From Streptomyces virginiae (GTDB lineage: Bacteria; Actinomycetota; Actinomycetes; Streptomycetales; Streptomycetaceae): DNA of 64,000 nt. Below the pieces are notes generated by a model, which saw nothing but the letters and a program-made list of their open reading frames with translations, was not told the origin of the DNA and made no database searches. This document shows, in pieces, positions 25,369 through 34,489 of this stretch. Every line of letters starts with the position of its first letter. Positions within the stretch are counted from its first letter, which is position 1. The stretch is from positions 62,001 through 126,000 of the forward strand of contig NZ_JOAK01000003.1 of assembly GCF_000720455.1 (NCBI RefSeq), written 5' to 3'. The position numbers were made by a program, and so were the translations under genes.

Positions 25369-26283
25369 TCAGTGCGCAGGGGAGCCCTGGGGGATCCCCA
25401 GCGCCGCCGTGTACTGCGCGACGGCCAGCTTGCCGAGTGCCGGGTAGGCGCCGAGCACCTCGGCGGTGGCGCAGTCGGCCTCCTTGCAGGCGGTGTCCAG
25501 CAGCCCGTCCGCGGCCTCCGGGCCGATCAGGTACGGGGCGAGCGCGAGCTGCGTGGAGCCCTCGCGGCGCAGCTGCTCGGCGACCGCGGCCACCGAGCCC
25601 TCCTGGTCCAGCGCGGCGGCCTGGACGGGCACGGCGAGCCGGGCGGCGAGCAGCATGCCCGTGATCCCGGCGGCCTGGACGGCCTCCTCGCCACCGGTGG
25701 TGGCCAGGACGATGCCGTCGGCGGCGGTGGTGACGGTGAAGAGGCGGGCGCGGTCGGCGCGGGCCAGGCCGGCCTCGGAGAGACGCACGTGCAGGCCCTC
25801 GGCCAGCAGCGGGTGCGGGCCGAGGACGTCGGCCAGTTCGGCGGCGGCGGAGGAGTCCATCAGCGCCTGGCGCATCCGGCGCAGCAGGTCGCTGTCCGGA
25901 CCGGCCAGCAGCGGGACGACCACGGCGTCCGGGCCGGTCTGCTCGGGCACCTCGTGACCGGCGGCACGCGCGAACTCCGCACGCGCGGTCCGGTCGGCCG
26001 CGATGGCGCTCAGCACGCCGGACAGGGACGGGAACTCGGAGGCGTCGTCACCCTCGAGGAAACCGATGCGGGCGTCGAGGCCCGGCAGCTCGGAGCGGCC
26101 GATGCTGATGATCTCTTCCGCGAGCCCCCGCGAGGCGGCCGACGGCGCACCGGGCACGGCGAGCACCAGCGCGGGCGCGCCCTCGGGCGCAGCCGCGGGC
26201 TCGGGCCGGCGGTGCCGTCCGGTCGGGCGGGGTCGCGGCATTCGTACGGGCAGGCCATTTGCGGGGCCAGTGGGGGAGCTCAT
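25369..26283 (-). CDS. CbiX/sirohydrochlorin chelatase-like protein
   Basis: 304 residues. ALVLAVPGAPSAASRG and AVVVPLLAGPDSDLLRRMR recall the two alpha/beta halves of CbiX/SirB chelatases, and LALAPYLIGPEAADGLLDTACKEADCATAEVLGAYPALGKLA gives the typical C-terminal half in part (LAPYLI followed by GAYPAL). The first catalytic histidine of the family (HGSR) is absent from the N-terminal strand, which reads VPGAPS, so chelatase activity is doubtful. The N-terminal 35 residues are basic and proline-rich. Monocistronic. Confidence 0.75.
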   Translation of the reverse strand: MSSPTGPANGLPVRMPRPRPTGRHRRPEPAAAPEGAPALVLAVPGAPSAASRGLAEEIISIGRSELPGLDARIGFLEGDDASEFPSLSGVLSAIAADRTARAEFARAAGHEVPEQTGPDAVVVPLLAGPDSDLLRRMRQALMDSSAAAELADVLGPHPLLAEGLHVRLSEAGLARADRARLFTVTTAADGIVLATTGGEEAVQAAGITGMLLAARLAVPVQAAALDQEGSVAAVAEQLRREGSTQLALAPYLIGPEAADGLLDTACKEADCATAEVLGAYPALGKLAVAQYTAALGIPQGSPAH

Positions 26284-26379
26284 GGCGCCGCATGCTACTG
26301 GCTTATCGGAACAAGGTGTTCGGGCAGGGCCTTCTCGTGCCGCATCTGTCCGTATTTATCCGTTGAATTGCAGATACGC

Positions 26380-27066
26380 TCAACTGACGGACGGCAAGCG
26401 CCAGTCCACAGGCTGTGAACCCTGGCCCACCAGCAGCTCGTTCGTCCTGCTGAACGGCCGCGAGCCGAAGAAGCCGTAGTCCGCCGACTTGGGGGAGGGG
26501 TGCGAGGACTCCACCACCGGCAGGTCGCCGAGGAGCGGCCGCAGGTTGCGGGCCGCCCGGCCCCACAGGATGGAGACCAGCGGCTTGCCCCGCGCGGCGA
26601 GGGCCCGGATCGCCTGGTCGGTGACCGCCTCCCAGCCCTTGCCCTGGTGCGCGTTCGACCGGCGGGGCGCCGTCGTGAGCGAGCGGTTGAGCAGCAGCAC
26701 GCCCTGGCGGGTCCACGGGGTGAGGTCGCCGTTCGCGGGCCGGCCGGTCCCTATGTCCCGGTGCATCTCCAGGAAGATGTTGTCCAGGCTCGGCGGCACC
26801 GGCCGCACGTCGGGGGCCACCGAGAAGGACAGGCCCACCGCGTGCCCCGGTGTCGGGTACGGGTCCTGGCCGACGATGAGGACCTTGACCTCGTCGAACG
26901 GCTGCTGGAAGGCGCGCAGCACATTGGCCCCGGCGGGGACGTACGTCCTCCCCGCCGCGATCTCGGCTCGCAGGAAGTCGCCCATCGCGGCGATCTGCAT
27001 CGCCACCGGCTCCAGAGCGCGGGCCCAGCCCGGCTCGACGATCTCGTTCAACGGTCGTGCTGCCAC
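26380..27066 (-). CDS. ung: Uracil-DNA glycosylase, family 1
   Basis: 228 residues, normal family 1 length. The water-activating loop [18 protein letters not shown], the uracil-binding [16 protein letters not shown] and the DNA-minor-groove loop [20 protein letters not shown] are all intact. Excises uracil from DNA in base excision repair. The start lies 11 bases after the stop of the BNR-repeat gene, so the two are probably cotranscribed. Confidence 0.95.
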   Translation of the reverse strand: MAARPLNEIVEPGWARALEPVAMQIAAMGDFLRAEIAAGRTYVPAGANVLRAFQQPFDEVKVLIVGQDPYPTPGHAVGLSFSVAPDVRPVPPSLDNIFLEMHRDIGTGRPANGDLTPWTRQGVLLLNRSLTTAPRRSNAHQGKGWEAVTDQAIRALAARGKPLVSILWGRAARNLRPLLGDLPVVESSHPSPKSADYGFFGSRPFSRTNELLVGQGSQPVDWRLPSVS

Positions 27067-27077
27067 GGTGGATCACT

Positions 27078-28169
27078 CTACTGGCCGATCGTCGCCGCCC
27101 GCACGCACAGGACGTCCGGCAGGTGCTCGGCGAGCAACTGCCAGCTGTCGCCGTCGTCGTGGCTGGCGTACAGCTCGCCGTTGCGGTTGCCGAAGTAGAT
27201 GCCCGCCGGGTCCGCGTCGTCCGTGCAGAGCGCGTCGCGGAGCACCGTGCCGTAGTGGTCGGAGTCCGGCAGCCCGCGCGTCAGCGGCTCCCAGGTGGCG
27301 CCCGCGTCCTCGGTGCGGAAGACCCGGCACCGGTGCTCGGCCGGGACCCGGTCCGAGTCGGCGTTGAGCGGGAAGACGTAGGCGGTGTCCGGCCGGTGCG
27401 GATGGGCCGCCACCGCGAAGCCGAAGTCGGAGGGCAGCCCGCCGCCGATGTCGGTCCAGCGGGCCCCCGCGTCGTCGCTGCGGTAGACGCCCCAGTGGTT
27501 CTGCAGGTACAGCCGGTCCGTGTCGCCGGCGTCCTGGGCGATCTTGTGCACGCACTGGCCGAACTCGGGGTTCGGATCCGGCAGGAACACCGCCGAGACC
27601 CCCTGGTTGGACGGCTCCCAGCTGGCCCCGCCGTCCTTGGTCCGGAACACCCCGGCGGTCGAGACGGCCACGGTCACCGAGTCCGGGTCGCGGGGATCGG
27701 TGATCACCGTGTGCAGCCCCTCGCCGCCGCCGCCCGGGACCCACTTGCCGCGGCTCGGGTGCTCCCACAGCGGGCGGACCAGCTCGAAGGACTCGCCCCG
27801 GTCCGTCGAACGGAACAGCGCCGCCGGCTCCGTCCCCGCGTACACCACGTCGGGGGCCTCGGCGCCGGCCGGCTGGAGCTGCCAGACCCGCTCCAGCGAG
27901 GCGCCGGTGTCCTGGGGGAACTTCACGGCCGCCCTGGCCGGTTCCCGCCAGGTCGCCCCCAGGTCGTCGGAGCTGAAGACGGACGGCCCCCAGTGGGTGC
28001 TGTCCCCGCCGACCAGCAGCCGCGGGGCCGGTCCCCGCCGGTCGACGGCGACCGCGTAGACGGCCTGGGCATTGAAGTGGGGCCCGTCGAACTCCCACGG
28101 ACCGTCGCCGCGGCGACGACCGATGAACAGTCCCTTGCGGGTTCCCACGAGCAGCAGTACGTCGGCCAT
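27078..28169 (-). CDS. BNR/Asp-box repeat beta-propeller protein
   Basis: 363 residues from the ATG at 28169 (GGAGGT seven bases upstream). Repeated Asp-boxes are visible: SSDDLGATW, STDRGESFE, TKDGGASWE, SDDAGARW, TEDAGATWE and SHDDGDSW, spaced about 50-60 residues, which indicates a sialidase/Vps10-type propeller. There is no signal peptide and no sialidase Arg triad I can place, so enzyme activity is not indicated. It begins VLLLVGTRKGLF, a signature of the WD40/YVTN-like exo-alpha-sialidase-annotated actinobacterial family. Upstream partner of ung. Confidence 0.85.
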   Translation of the reverse strand: MADVLLLVGTRKGLFIGRRRGDGPWEFDGPHFNAQAVYAVAVDRRGPAPRLLVGGDSTHWGPSVFSSDDLGATWREPARAAVKFPQDTGASLERVWQLQPAGAEAPDVVYAGTEPAALFRSTDRGESFELVRPLWEHPSRGKWVPGGGGEGLHTVITDPRDPDSVTVAVSTAGVFRTKDGGASWEPSNQGVSAVFLPDPNPEFGQCVHKIAQDAGDTDRLYLQNHWGVYRSDDAGARWTDIGGGLPSDFGFAVAAHPHRPDTAYVFPLNADSDRVPAEHRCRVFRTEDAGATWEPLTRGLPDSDHYGTVLRDALCTDDADPAGIYFGNRNGELYASHDDGDSWQLLAEHLPDVLCVRAATIGQ

Positions 28170-28275
28170 GGCCGGCACCTCCGGACCTCGTCGCCTTCTT
28201 CACGGAGCGTCTTTCCGGCCAGTCTGCACCCGCCCACAGACAAGAGCCCGGTGGGCGCAGCGCACCTCACATCGG

Positions 28276-28293
28276 ATGATCTATACCGATCAT
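28276..28293. promoter_or_regulatory. Palindromic operator candidate upstream of wax ester synthase gene
   Basis: ATGATC-TATACC-GATCAT, a perfect 6-6-6 inverted repeat in the 212-base divergent gap, 89 bases before the GTG start at 28382. A TTGACT hexamer at 28342-28347 could be the -35 for the rightward gene. Confidence 0.45.
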
Positions 28294-28381
28294 TTACCGC
28301 CTGGAAATGATTGCGCCTTGCATAGGGGTGTTCGCGATGGGTTGACTTCAAGCCACTGCTGCCGCACGTGAGAGGACGTAT

Positions 28382-29722
28382 GTGGCCACCGAGCACCTGT
28401 CTCCGCTCGATCTCGCCTTCTGGCGGATGGAATCCGCCGACCATCCCATGCACCTGGGCGCCCTCGCCGTCTTCCGCACCGCCGGACAACCCGGTTCAGG
28501 CGACGGGCGCGCCGCCGAGCGCGCCGCCGCGCTCCTGGCCGCACGCTGCGCCGCCGTGCCCGGCCTGCGCCGCCGGATCCGGGACGTACTGCTGCCGCTC
28601 GGCGCCGCCGCCTGGTCGCCGGACCCCGCCTTCGACCCGGCGCGGCACGTCTTCCTCGTCCGCACGGACCGCACCCGCGTGCACGAGGCAGCAGGGCCGC
28701 TGATGGCCCGCCCCCTGGACCGGGAGCTGCCGCCGTGGGAGGCGCACGTGCTGGCCGGGCCGGATCCGGACACCTTCGCCGTGCTCTTCAAGTTCCACCA
28801 CGCCCTCGCCGACGGCTTGGGCGCCCTCGCCCTCGCGGCCGCGCTGTTCGACGAGGTCCCCGGGCCGCGTGCACCGGCGCGCCCGGTTCCCGGACAGCGG
28901 GCCGGCTCCGTCCTGAGCCGGCTCCCCGGAGCCCTCGCCGCCCGTGTCCAGGGCGTCGGCCAGGCCCTGGAGATCGGCGCCGCCATGGCCCGCGGCGGAC
29001 TGCCGCTCGGGGTCCCGGCCGCGCTCACCGCCGACCCCACCGGCGCGGGCACCCGTACCGTCGCCGGACTCGCCCTCGATCTGGACGAGGTCAACCTGAT
29101 CCGCAAGGGGGCCGGCGGCACCGTCAACGACGTGCTGATCACCCTGGTCGCGGGCGCCCTGCGGCGCTGGCTGGCGGAACGCGGCGACCCCGAACCCCTG
29201 GGGGCCGGGCCGCGGGCCCTGATCCCCGTGTCCCGCCGCCGCGGACCCCGGGGCGCCGAAGGCGCCGGCAACCGGCTCTCCGGCTACCTGCTCCGGCTGC
29301 CGCTCGCCGAGCCCGACGCGCTGCGCCGGCTGGACCACGTACGCGCCGGCATGGACCGCAACAAGGACGCCGGGCCCGCCCGGGGTGCGGGGGCCGTCGC
29401 CCTCCTCGCGGACCACGTCCATCCGCTCGGCCACCGGCTCGGCGGCCCCCTCGTCGCCCAGGCGGCCCGGCTCCTCTACGACATCCTCGTCACCAGCGTC
29501 CCGCTGCCCGGCCTCACCTTCTCCCTCGGCGGAAGCCGGGTCCACGAGGTCTACCCGCTCGCCCCGCTGGCCCGCGGCCAGTCCCTCGCGGTCGCGGTCT
29601 CCACCTACAAGGGGACGGTGCACTACGGGCTGGTCGCCGACGCGGCCGCCGTGCCGGACCTGGCGGCGCTGGCCGGGGCGCTGCGCGCGGAGCTCGACGC
29701 ACTTGTACGAGAGGTCTCGTAG
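28382..29722 (+). CDS. Wax ester synthase/diacylglycerol acyltransferase (WS/DGAT)
   Basis: 446 residues; the GTG at 28382 has AGAGGA upstream. LSPLDLAFWRMESADHPMHLGAL is the family N terminus in part. The catalytic HHxxxDG motif is intact (FKFHHALADGLGAL). GGTVNDVLITLVAGALRRWL and the C-terminal VTSVPLPGLTFSLGGSRVHEVYPLAP are typical. It makes triacylglycerol or wax esters from acyl-CoA at the membrane surface, the storage lipid of streptomycetes. It is slightly shorter than the usual 450-480 residues but complete. Confidence 0.92.
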   Translation: MATEHLSPLDLAFWRMESADHPMHLGALAVFRTAGQPGSGDGRAAERAAALLAARCAAVPGLRRRIRDVLLPLGAAAWSPDPAFDPARHVFLVRTDRTRVHEAAGPLMARPLDRELPPWEAHVLAGPDPDTFAVLFKFHHALADGLGALALAAALFDEVPGPRAPARPVPGQRAGSVLSRLPGALAARVQGVGQALEIGAAMARGGLPLGVPAALTADPTGAGTRTVAGLALDLDEVNLIRKGAGGTVNDVLITLVAGALRRWLAERGDPEPLGAGPRALIPVSRRRGPRGAEGAGNRLSGYLLRLPLAEPDALRRLDHVRAGMDRNKDAGPARGAGAVALLADHVHPLGHRLGGPLVAQAARLLYDILVTSVPLPGLTFSLGGSRVHEVYPLAPLARGQSLAVAVSTYKGTVHYGLVADAAAVPDLAALAGALRAELDALVREVS

Positions 29723-29757
29723 TACGAGGAGATTCGTAGTATGGTGATCCTCGTACT
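29706..29757. promoter_or_regulatory. Clustered operator palindromes before Old Yellow Enzyme gene
   Basis: TACGAGA-GG-TCTCGTA (29706-29721) is a perfect 7-2-7 palindrome overlapping the wax ester synthase stop codon. AGTACGAGGA (29721-29730) and TCCTCGTACT (29748-29757) form a second perfect 10-bp inverted repeat, and TCGTAGTA occurs twice 17 bases apart (29717-29724, 29734-29741). A matching half site TCTCGTA recurs at 30997-31003 before the arsR gene. Proposed sites for that ArsR protein, 45-95 bases before the OYE start. Confidence 0.7.
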
Positions 29758-29801
29758 TAGCCGCCGATCCCGGCGCGCCCGGTGACCTCTGGAGAGCCCC
29801 G

Positions 29802-30911
29802 ATGAGTGCTGCCCCCGCCGTACCCGCCGCCTTCGCCGCCCTGTTCGAGCCGTACACCCTGCGATCGGTCACCGTCCCGAACCGGGTGTGGATGGCCGCG
29901 ATGTGCCAGTACAGCGCCGAGGCCTTCGGGCCGAACGCCGGCGTGGCCCACGACTGGCACTTCGCCCACTACGCCGCCCGCGCGACCGGCGGCACCGGCC
30001 TGATCATCCAGGAGGCCACCGCGGTCTCCCCGGAAGGCCGGATCTCCCCGTACGACCTCGGCATCTGGAACGACACCCAGGTCGAGGCCCTGCGCCGGAT
30101 CACCGGCTTCCTCAAGGCCCGGGGCACCGTCCCGGGCATCCAGATCGCCCACGCCGGCCGCAAGGCGTCCACCGACCGGACCTGGAAGGGCGGCGCACCG
30201 GTCGGCGCCGACGCGCACGGCTGGCAGCCGGTCGCGCCCAGCGCCGTGCCGTTCGCCGAGAGCCACCCGGTGCCGCACGAGCTGACGGCCGATGAGATCG
30301 CGGAGATCACCGGCCAGTTCGCGGCCGCGGCGGAGCGCGCGCTCGCCGCCGGCTACGAGGTCGTCGAGATCCACGGCGCCCACGGCTACCTCATCGGGGA
30401 GTTCCTCTCCCCGCACAGCAACAGGCGCACCGACTCCTACGGGGGTTCCTTCGAGAACCGGACCCGCTTCGCCCTGGAGGTCGTGGACGCCGTCCGCGCG
30501 GTGTGGCCCGAGGAGCTCCCGCTGTTCTTCCGGATCTCCGCCACCGACTGGCTGGAGGAGGACGGCTGGACCGCGGACGAGACCGTGCGTCTGGCCCGCC
30601 TCCTGGAGGAGCACGGCGTGGACCTCCTCGACGTCTCCACCGGCGGCCTCGCCCCCGGGGTGAACATCCCGCTCGGCCCCGGCTACCAGGTGCCGTTCGC
30701 CGCCCGGGTGAAGGCCGAGACGACCCTCCCCGTGGCCGCCGTCGGCCTGATCACCGAGCCCGAGCAGGCCGAGAAGATCCTGGCCAACGGCGAGGCCGAC
30801 GCGGTCCTGCTGGGCCGCGAGCTGCTGCGCGACCCGTACTGGGCCCGCCGTGCGGCCGACGAGCTGGGCGCGGAGATCCGTACGCCCGAGCAGTACCACC
30901 GCTCCTGGTGA
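29802..30911 (+). CDS. NADH:flavin oxidoreductase, Old Yellow Enzyme (YqjM class)
   Basis: 369 residues. AAMCQYSA near residue 36 carries the redox-sensing cysteine of thermophilic-like/YqjM OYEs. GIQIAHAGRKAS gives the substrate His pair region. ELTADEIAEITGQFAAAAERAL in part, EIHGAHGYLIGEFLSPHSNRRTD and the FMN phosphate loop VGLITEPEQAEKIL are intact. FMN enzyme reducing activated C=C bonds of enones or electrophilic xenobiotics. Followed by a hairpin and an ArsR gene; the palindromes before it fit ArsR repression responsive to electrophiles. Confidence 0.93.
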   Translation: MSAAPAVPAAFAALFEPYTLRSVTVPNRVWMAAMCQYSAEAFGPNAGVAHDWHFAHYAARATGGTGLIIQEATAVSPEGRISPYDLGIWNDTQVEALRRITGFLKARGTVPGIQIAHAGRKASTDRTWKGGAPVGADAHGWQPVAPSAVPFAESHPVPHELTADEIAEITGQFAAAAERALAAGYEVVEIHGAHGYLIGEFLSPHSNRRTDSYGGSFENRTRFALEVVDAVRAVWPEELPLFFRISATDWLEEDGWTADETVRLARLLEEHGVDLLDVSTGGLAPGVNIPLGPGYQVPFAARVKAETTLPVAAVGLITEPEQAEKILANGEADAVLLGRELLRDPYWARRAADELGAEIRTPEQYHRSW

Positions 30912-30915
30912 CGGC

Positions 30916-30949
30916 GGTGCGGCCGCGGCCCGGGGGGCGCGGCCGCACC
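30916..30949 (+). terminator. Hairpin after OYE gene
   Basis: GGTGCGGCCGC (30916-30926) with GCGGCCGCACC (30939-30949), a perfect 11-bp stem and 12-base loop, five bases after the OYE stop. It suggests arsR also has its own promoter. Confidence 0.72.
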
Positions 30950-31044
30950 CACCCGTTCCCGCCGATTTCCCCGACCCCCACGCCTCCTTCGGCGACTCTC
31001 GTACCATGGGGGACCGAACCAAGCCGAGCGAGCGGAGCAGGGAC

Positions 31045-31392
31045 ATGACGGATCGGGACACCTCCCGCACCCTGGCCCACCCGGAGACGGCCGAGATCCG
31101 CCTGGAGGGCGTGCTGCACGCCCTGTCCGACCCGGTGCGGCTCTCCATCGTCCTGGACCTGGCCGGCTCGGCGGACGACCTGGCCTGCTCGCACTTCGAC
31201 CTGCCGGTCACCAAGTCGACGACCACCCACCACTTCCGCGTCCTGCGGGAGAGCGGTGTCGTACGCCAGGCCTACCGCGGCACCACCAAGCTCAACGCCC
31301 TGCGCCGGGACGACCTGGAGGCGCTCTTCCCCGGCCTCCTCGACAGCGTCCTGACGGCGGCCGCGGCCGAGTCGTCCCGGCTCACGTCCTGA
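31045..31392 (+). CDS. ArsR family transcriptional regulator
   Basis: 115 residues from ATG 31045 (AGCAGGGAC upstream); an in-frame ATG at 31006 is less likely. The winged helix spans [21 protein letters not shown], the recognition helix is [18 protein letters not shown] and the wing is [26 protein letters not shown] in part. The CxCxC metal site of arsenic/cadmium sensors is absent; a single cysteine ([14 protein letters not shown]) precedes the recognition helix, so a metal-independent or thiol-based signal is more likely. Proposed repressor of the OYE gene and itself. Confidence 0.9.
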   Translation: MTDRDTSRTLAHPETAEIRLEGVLHALSDPVRLSIVLDLAGSADDLACSHFDLPVTKSTTTHHFRVLRESGVVRQAYRGTTKLNALRRDDLEALFPGLLDSVLTAAAAESSRLTS

Positions 31393-32020
31393 GGCCGCCG
31401 GGCGTCGGCGTGTTGTCGGCGGTCACGGTCGCGCCTTCGGTGATGTTCTCCTGGGTGAGCACCAGGGGACCGAAGACGGGGTTCAAGGGCAGGTCGTAGC
31501 CGGGCGGGGCCTGGGTTTCCTGCCAGTAGTAGGTGCCGGTCGGCAGGGTGCGGGTGCAGGTGCCGTCGGCTGCCGTGGTGCAGGTGTCGCCGATCGCGGT
31601 GTCCGGGTCGCTGCCGGTGGGCTGGAGTCCCGGGATGCCGTTGGTCTCCTCCCAGAGCTGGAAGACGGCGCCGCCCAGGGGGCTTGCCGTCGCCGAGTCC
31701 TCCTTGACGACGGTCACGTCGCCGAGGGGTACACCAGGGCCCTCACAGCCCGCTGGCCCGGCATTGCAGAGGGGCGGAGGACACCACCCCGCAACGCCGA
31801 GGGAGTGGGCGGGCGCGGCGCCCGGGCCGTTGCCGTGCTCCGGGCACCGGGCGGCATGCCGGGCGGCCTGGCCCGCGACGCCCGGCTGGTTCGCGGCGCC
31901 CGGGCCCGTCCCGGCCGCCGCGGAGTACGAGGGCGCCGCGACCAGCAGGGCCGCCGTCGCCGTCCCGAGGAACAAGGGCCGCCACCCGCCCCACGCCCGG
32001 CGGATTCCGTTCGCTGCCAT
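31382..32020 (-). CDS. Secreted SpaA-like (prealbumin-fold) protein
   Basis: 212 residues from ATG 32020 (GGAG upstream). Signal peptide: [23 protein letters not shown] with cleavage near SYSAAA. Residues about 60-95 are Cys/Pro rich. Residues about 105-205 form one SpaA/Cna-B-like prealbumin domain: [54 protein letters not shown] in parts. These are used in pilins and surface adhesins. The protein ends [10 protein letters not shown] with no LPxTG, hydrophobic segment or charged tail, so it is probably released rather than sortase-anchored. The 3' end overlaps the convergent arsR gene by 11 bases. Confidence 0.83.
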   Translation of the reverse strand: MAANGIRRAWGGWRPLFLGTATAALLVAAPSYSAAAGTGPGAANQPGVAGQAARHAARCPEHGNGPGAAPAHSLGVAGWCPPPLCNAGPAGCEGPGVPLGDVTVVKEDSATASPLGGAVFQLWEETNGIPGLQPTGSDPDTAIGDTCTTAADGTCTRTLPTGTYYWQETQAPPGYDLPLNPVFGPLVLTQENITEGATVTADNTPTPGGLRT

Positions 32021-32280
32021 GACACTCCATCCGCACGCTGTTCCGGGGCTTCGGTCCAGCGACATGATCGGCCCGCGCGCCCGGGCCGGCACGGCGACAC
32101 TCCCCGGCGAGGCCATCCGGGGCCGGGCGACCACCCGGAAGCGCTTCCGGGGAGGGACGGCGCAGGGCAGAAGGGGGTGGTCCGAGGGGACGGCCCACGC
32201 CGGGCCCCTGCGCGCCGCAGGCGCCTGCGGGCATGGCCGGGTCGCGTACCGGATCCGTCTCCCCGCCGCGGCGGAGCGGC

Positions 32281-33654
32281 CTACGCCCGGGCCGAGCCCG
32301 CCGTGCCCGCCGCGCCCAACAGGCCCGGCCAGTCGGGGATCTTGACCGAGCGACGGCCCAGGGAGCGCCCCAGCTCCGCCTCGGCCGACTCGATGGCCAG
32401 CCAGCCCGGCCACTCCACCGGGCTCAGACCCGCCGCGCGCAGGGCCTCCAGCGGGTCCCCGGGCAGCTCGCGCCGGGCCAGCGCCCCCGCGTCCTGGAGC
32501 AGCGAGGACGCGGTCTCCTTCGCGCACGGCCGGTTCGTGCCGATCACCCCGGTCGGGCCCCGCTTGATCCAGCCCGCCACGTACTCGCCGACCGAGGCCC
32601 GGCCCGCGCGCAGCACCCGTCCCGCCGCGTGCGGAACCGTGCCCTTCGCCGGGTCGAAGGGCAGCCCGGCCAGGGGCACGCCCATGTACCCCACCGAGCG
32701 CAGCACCAGTTGCGCCCCGACGTCCTCGTGGACGCCCGTCCCGGTCACCCCGCCGCGGCCGTCGGGGGCCGTCCGCTCGAAGCGCACCCCGGCGACCCGC
32801 CCGTCGGGCCCGCCGAGGATCTCCACCGGGCGCAGGTAGAACCGCAGCGCGATGCGGCGCGGGCCCCCGGTCGGCGCCTCCCCGGCCCAGCCGCGCAGCA
32901 CCTCCAGGTTGCGCCGCGCCACCGCCGGCAGCGCGGCGGCCGCGCCCGGATCGGCGTACAGGGGGTCCAGCGCCAGCTCGGCCGGGTCCGCCCAGGCGTC
33001 GACACCCGGCAGCGTGCCCAGCTCCCGCAGCTCCTTGGTGGTGAACCTGGCCTGCGAGGGCCCGCGTCGGGCCACCATCGACACCCTGCGCACCCCGCTG
33101 TCCGCGAGCGCGCCGAGCGCCGGCTGCGGCATGTCCGTCGGGGCCAGCTCGGCCGGGCCGCGGGCCAGGATCCGGGTCACGTCCACCGCGACGTTGCCCG
33201 CCCCGACCACCACCGCCGCGTCGACCCCGGGCAGGTCGAAGACCTCGGCGGCGGCGTCCGGGTGCCCGCTGTACCAGGACACGAAGGCCGTCGCGGAGTG
33301 CACCCCGGCCAGCTCCTCACCGGGGATCCCCAGCATCCGGTCCCGCGCCGCGCCCACGCAGTACACGACCGCGTGGTAGAGCTCCAGCAGCCGCTGCGCG
33401 GGCAGGGCGGCCCCGCCGACCTCGACGTTCCCGAGGAAGCGGATCCGCTCGTCCTCCAGTACGGTGCGCAGGCTGCCCTGGAGCGACTTGATCTTCTCGT
33501 GGTCCGGCGCGACCCCGTACCGTACGAGCCCGTACGGGGCGGGGAGCCGGTCCAGTACGTCGACCCGCACCCCCGGCACCTCGCGCTGCTGGACCAGCGT
33601 CTGAGCCGCGTAGACCCCGCTGGGGCCCGATCCGACGACGGCGACACGAAGCAC
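32281..33654 (-). CDS. Ferredoxin-NADP+ reductase, FprA/adrenodoxin reductase type
   Basis: 457 residues from GTG 33654 with GGGAGGAG upstream. FAD site [40 protein letters not shown] is the family signature in part; NADP site [17 protein letters not shown]-terminal [13 protein letters not shown] and [16 protein letters not shown]. It transfers electrons between NADPH and ferredoxins for P450s or, plausibly, the nitric oxide synthase. It starts 53 bases after the DUF305 stop on the same strand. Confidence 0.93.
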   Translation of the reverse strand: MLRVAVVGSGPSGVYAAQTLVQQREVPGVRVDVLDRLPAPYGLVRYGVAPDHEKIKSLQGSLRTVLEDERIRFLGNVEVGGAALPAQRLLELYHAVVYCVGAARDRMLGIPGEELAGVHSATAFVSWYSGHPDAAAEVFDLPGVDAAVVVGAGNVAVDVTRILARGPAELAPTDMPQPALGALADSGVRRVSMVARRGPSQARFTTKELRELGTLPGVDAWADPAELALDPLYADPGAAAALPAVARRNLEVLRGWAGEAPTGGPRRIALRFYLRPVEILGGPDGRVAGVRFERTAPDGRGGVTGTGVHEDVGAQLVLRSVGYMGVPLAGLPFDPAKGTVPHAAGRVLRAGRASVGEYVAGWIKRGPTGVIGTNRPCAKETASSLLQDAGALARRELPGDPLEALRAAGLSPVEWPGWLAIESAEAELGRSLGRRSVKIPDWPGLLGAAGTAGSARA

Positions 33655-33706
33655 GGCGGAGCTCCTCCCGCAGGTGGTCCCAGCATGACACCGGCCCCGG
33701 CGTCAG

Positions 33707-34414
33707 TCAGCCCATCGCGCGCATCCGGTGGATCTCGGCGCTCTGCGTCGCCACGACCTCGTTGGCCATCTCCTCGACGGCCAGGTTGTTCCCGCCGGCC
33801 AGCGCCTCGCCCGCCATCGTCACGGCCCCCTCGTGGTGGGCGGTCATCAGCTTGAGGAAGAGCCGGTCGAAGTCGGCTCCCCTGGCGGCGGTCAGCTCCC
33901 CCAATTGCTGTTCGGTCGCCATGCCCGGCATCGAACCGTGGTCCTGGGCATGGCCGTGGTCGTGACCGGCGGAGGGGCCGCCGGTGCCCGCCGCCGGTGC
34001 CGGATGGCGGGACAACCACTTCTGCATCGCGCCGATTTCGGGCTTCTGGGCGGCGGTGATGCGCTCGGCGAGCCGCTTGACCGGATCGGACGCGGCGCGC
34101 TCGGGTGCCAGCGCGCTCATCGTCAGCGCCTGCCGGTGGTGTTCGATCATCCGCTGCACGTAGGAGTGGTCGGCGGCGTTCGGACTGTCGTCGGGTTTGG
34201 CCTTGGCGGCCTGCTCAGGGGTCAGGGTGCGCGACTTCTCGCCGGGCCGGCCGGGCGCGACGATCGAGGCCCGCCCGTCGTCGGCCCGGTCCGCCGCGTC
34301 GTCCTGGCAGGCGGTGAGCGTCAGCAGGAGGCCGGCGGTCGCCGTCGCCGCGGCGAACCGGAGGGGCCGCACGGTTAAGGCCTTGCGGCCCCGGAGGTCT
34401 TTTGCCATGTCCAT
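33707..34414 (-). CDS. DUF305 family lipoprotein (TTA codon 13)
   Basis: 235 residues from ATG 34414 (another ATG two codons later). Lipobox LLLTLTAC with Cys36 gives a lipoprotein signal. The DUF305 ferritin-like bundle has two metal-type motifs, MIEHHRQALTMS and MTAHHEGAVTMA, and a His-rich linker GHDHGHAQDHGSM. Such proteins are linked to copper or other metal handling. Codon 13 is TTA (complement of 34376-34378), in the signal peptide. It is divergent from the LVIVD gene, which also has an early TTA. Confidence 0.88.
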   Translation of the reverse strand: MDMAKDLRGRKALTVRPLRFAAATATAGLLLTLTACQDDAADRADDGRASIVAPGRPGEKSRTLTPEQAAKAKPDDSPNAADHSYVQRMIEHHRQALTMSALAPERAASDPVKRLAERITAAQKPEIGAMQKWLSRHPAPAAGTGGPSAGHDHGHAQDHGSMPGMATEQQLGELTAARGADFDRLFLKLMTAHHEGAVTMAGEALAGGNNLAVEEMANEVVATQSAEIHRMRAMG

Positions 34415-34489
34415 GAAGGGAAGATACTGCCGGGGTCCTGGTTCCGTTCCCCTGTGGAAGGAACCGATCGGGCTCCCATGGGAGGCACA

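Noticed and set aside
28307..28345. Possible 12-codon ORF before the wax ester synthase gene
   Set aside because: Too short, no known leader motif, no ribosome site.
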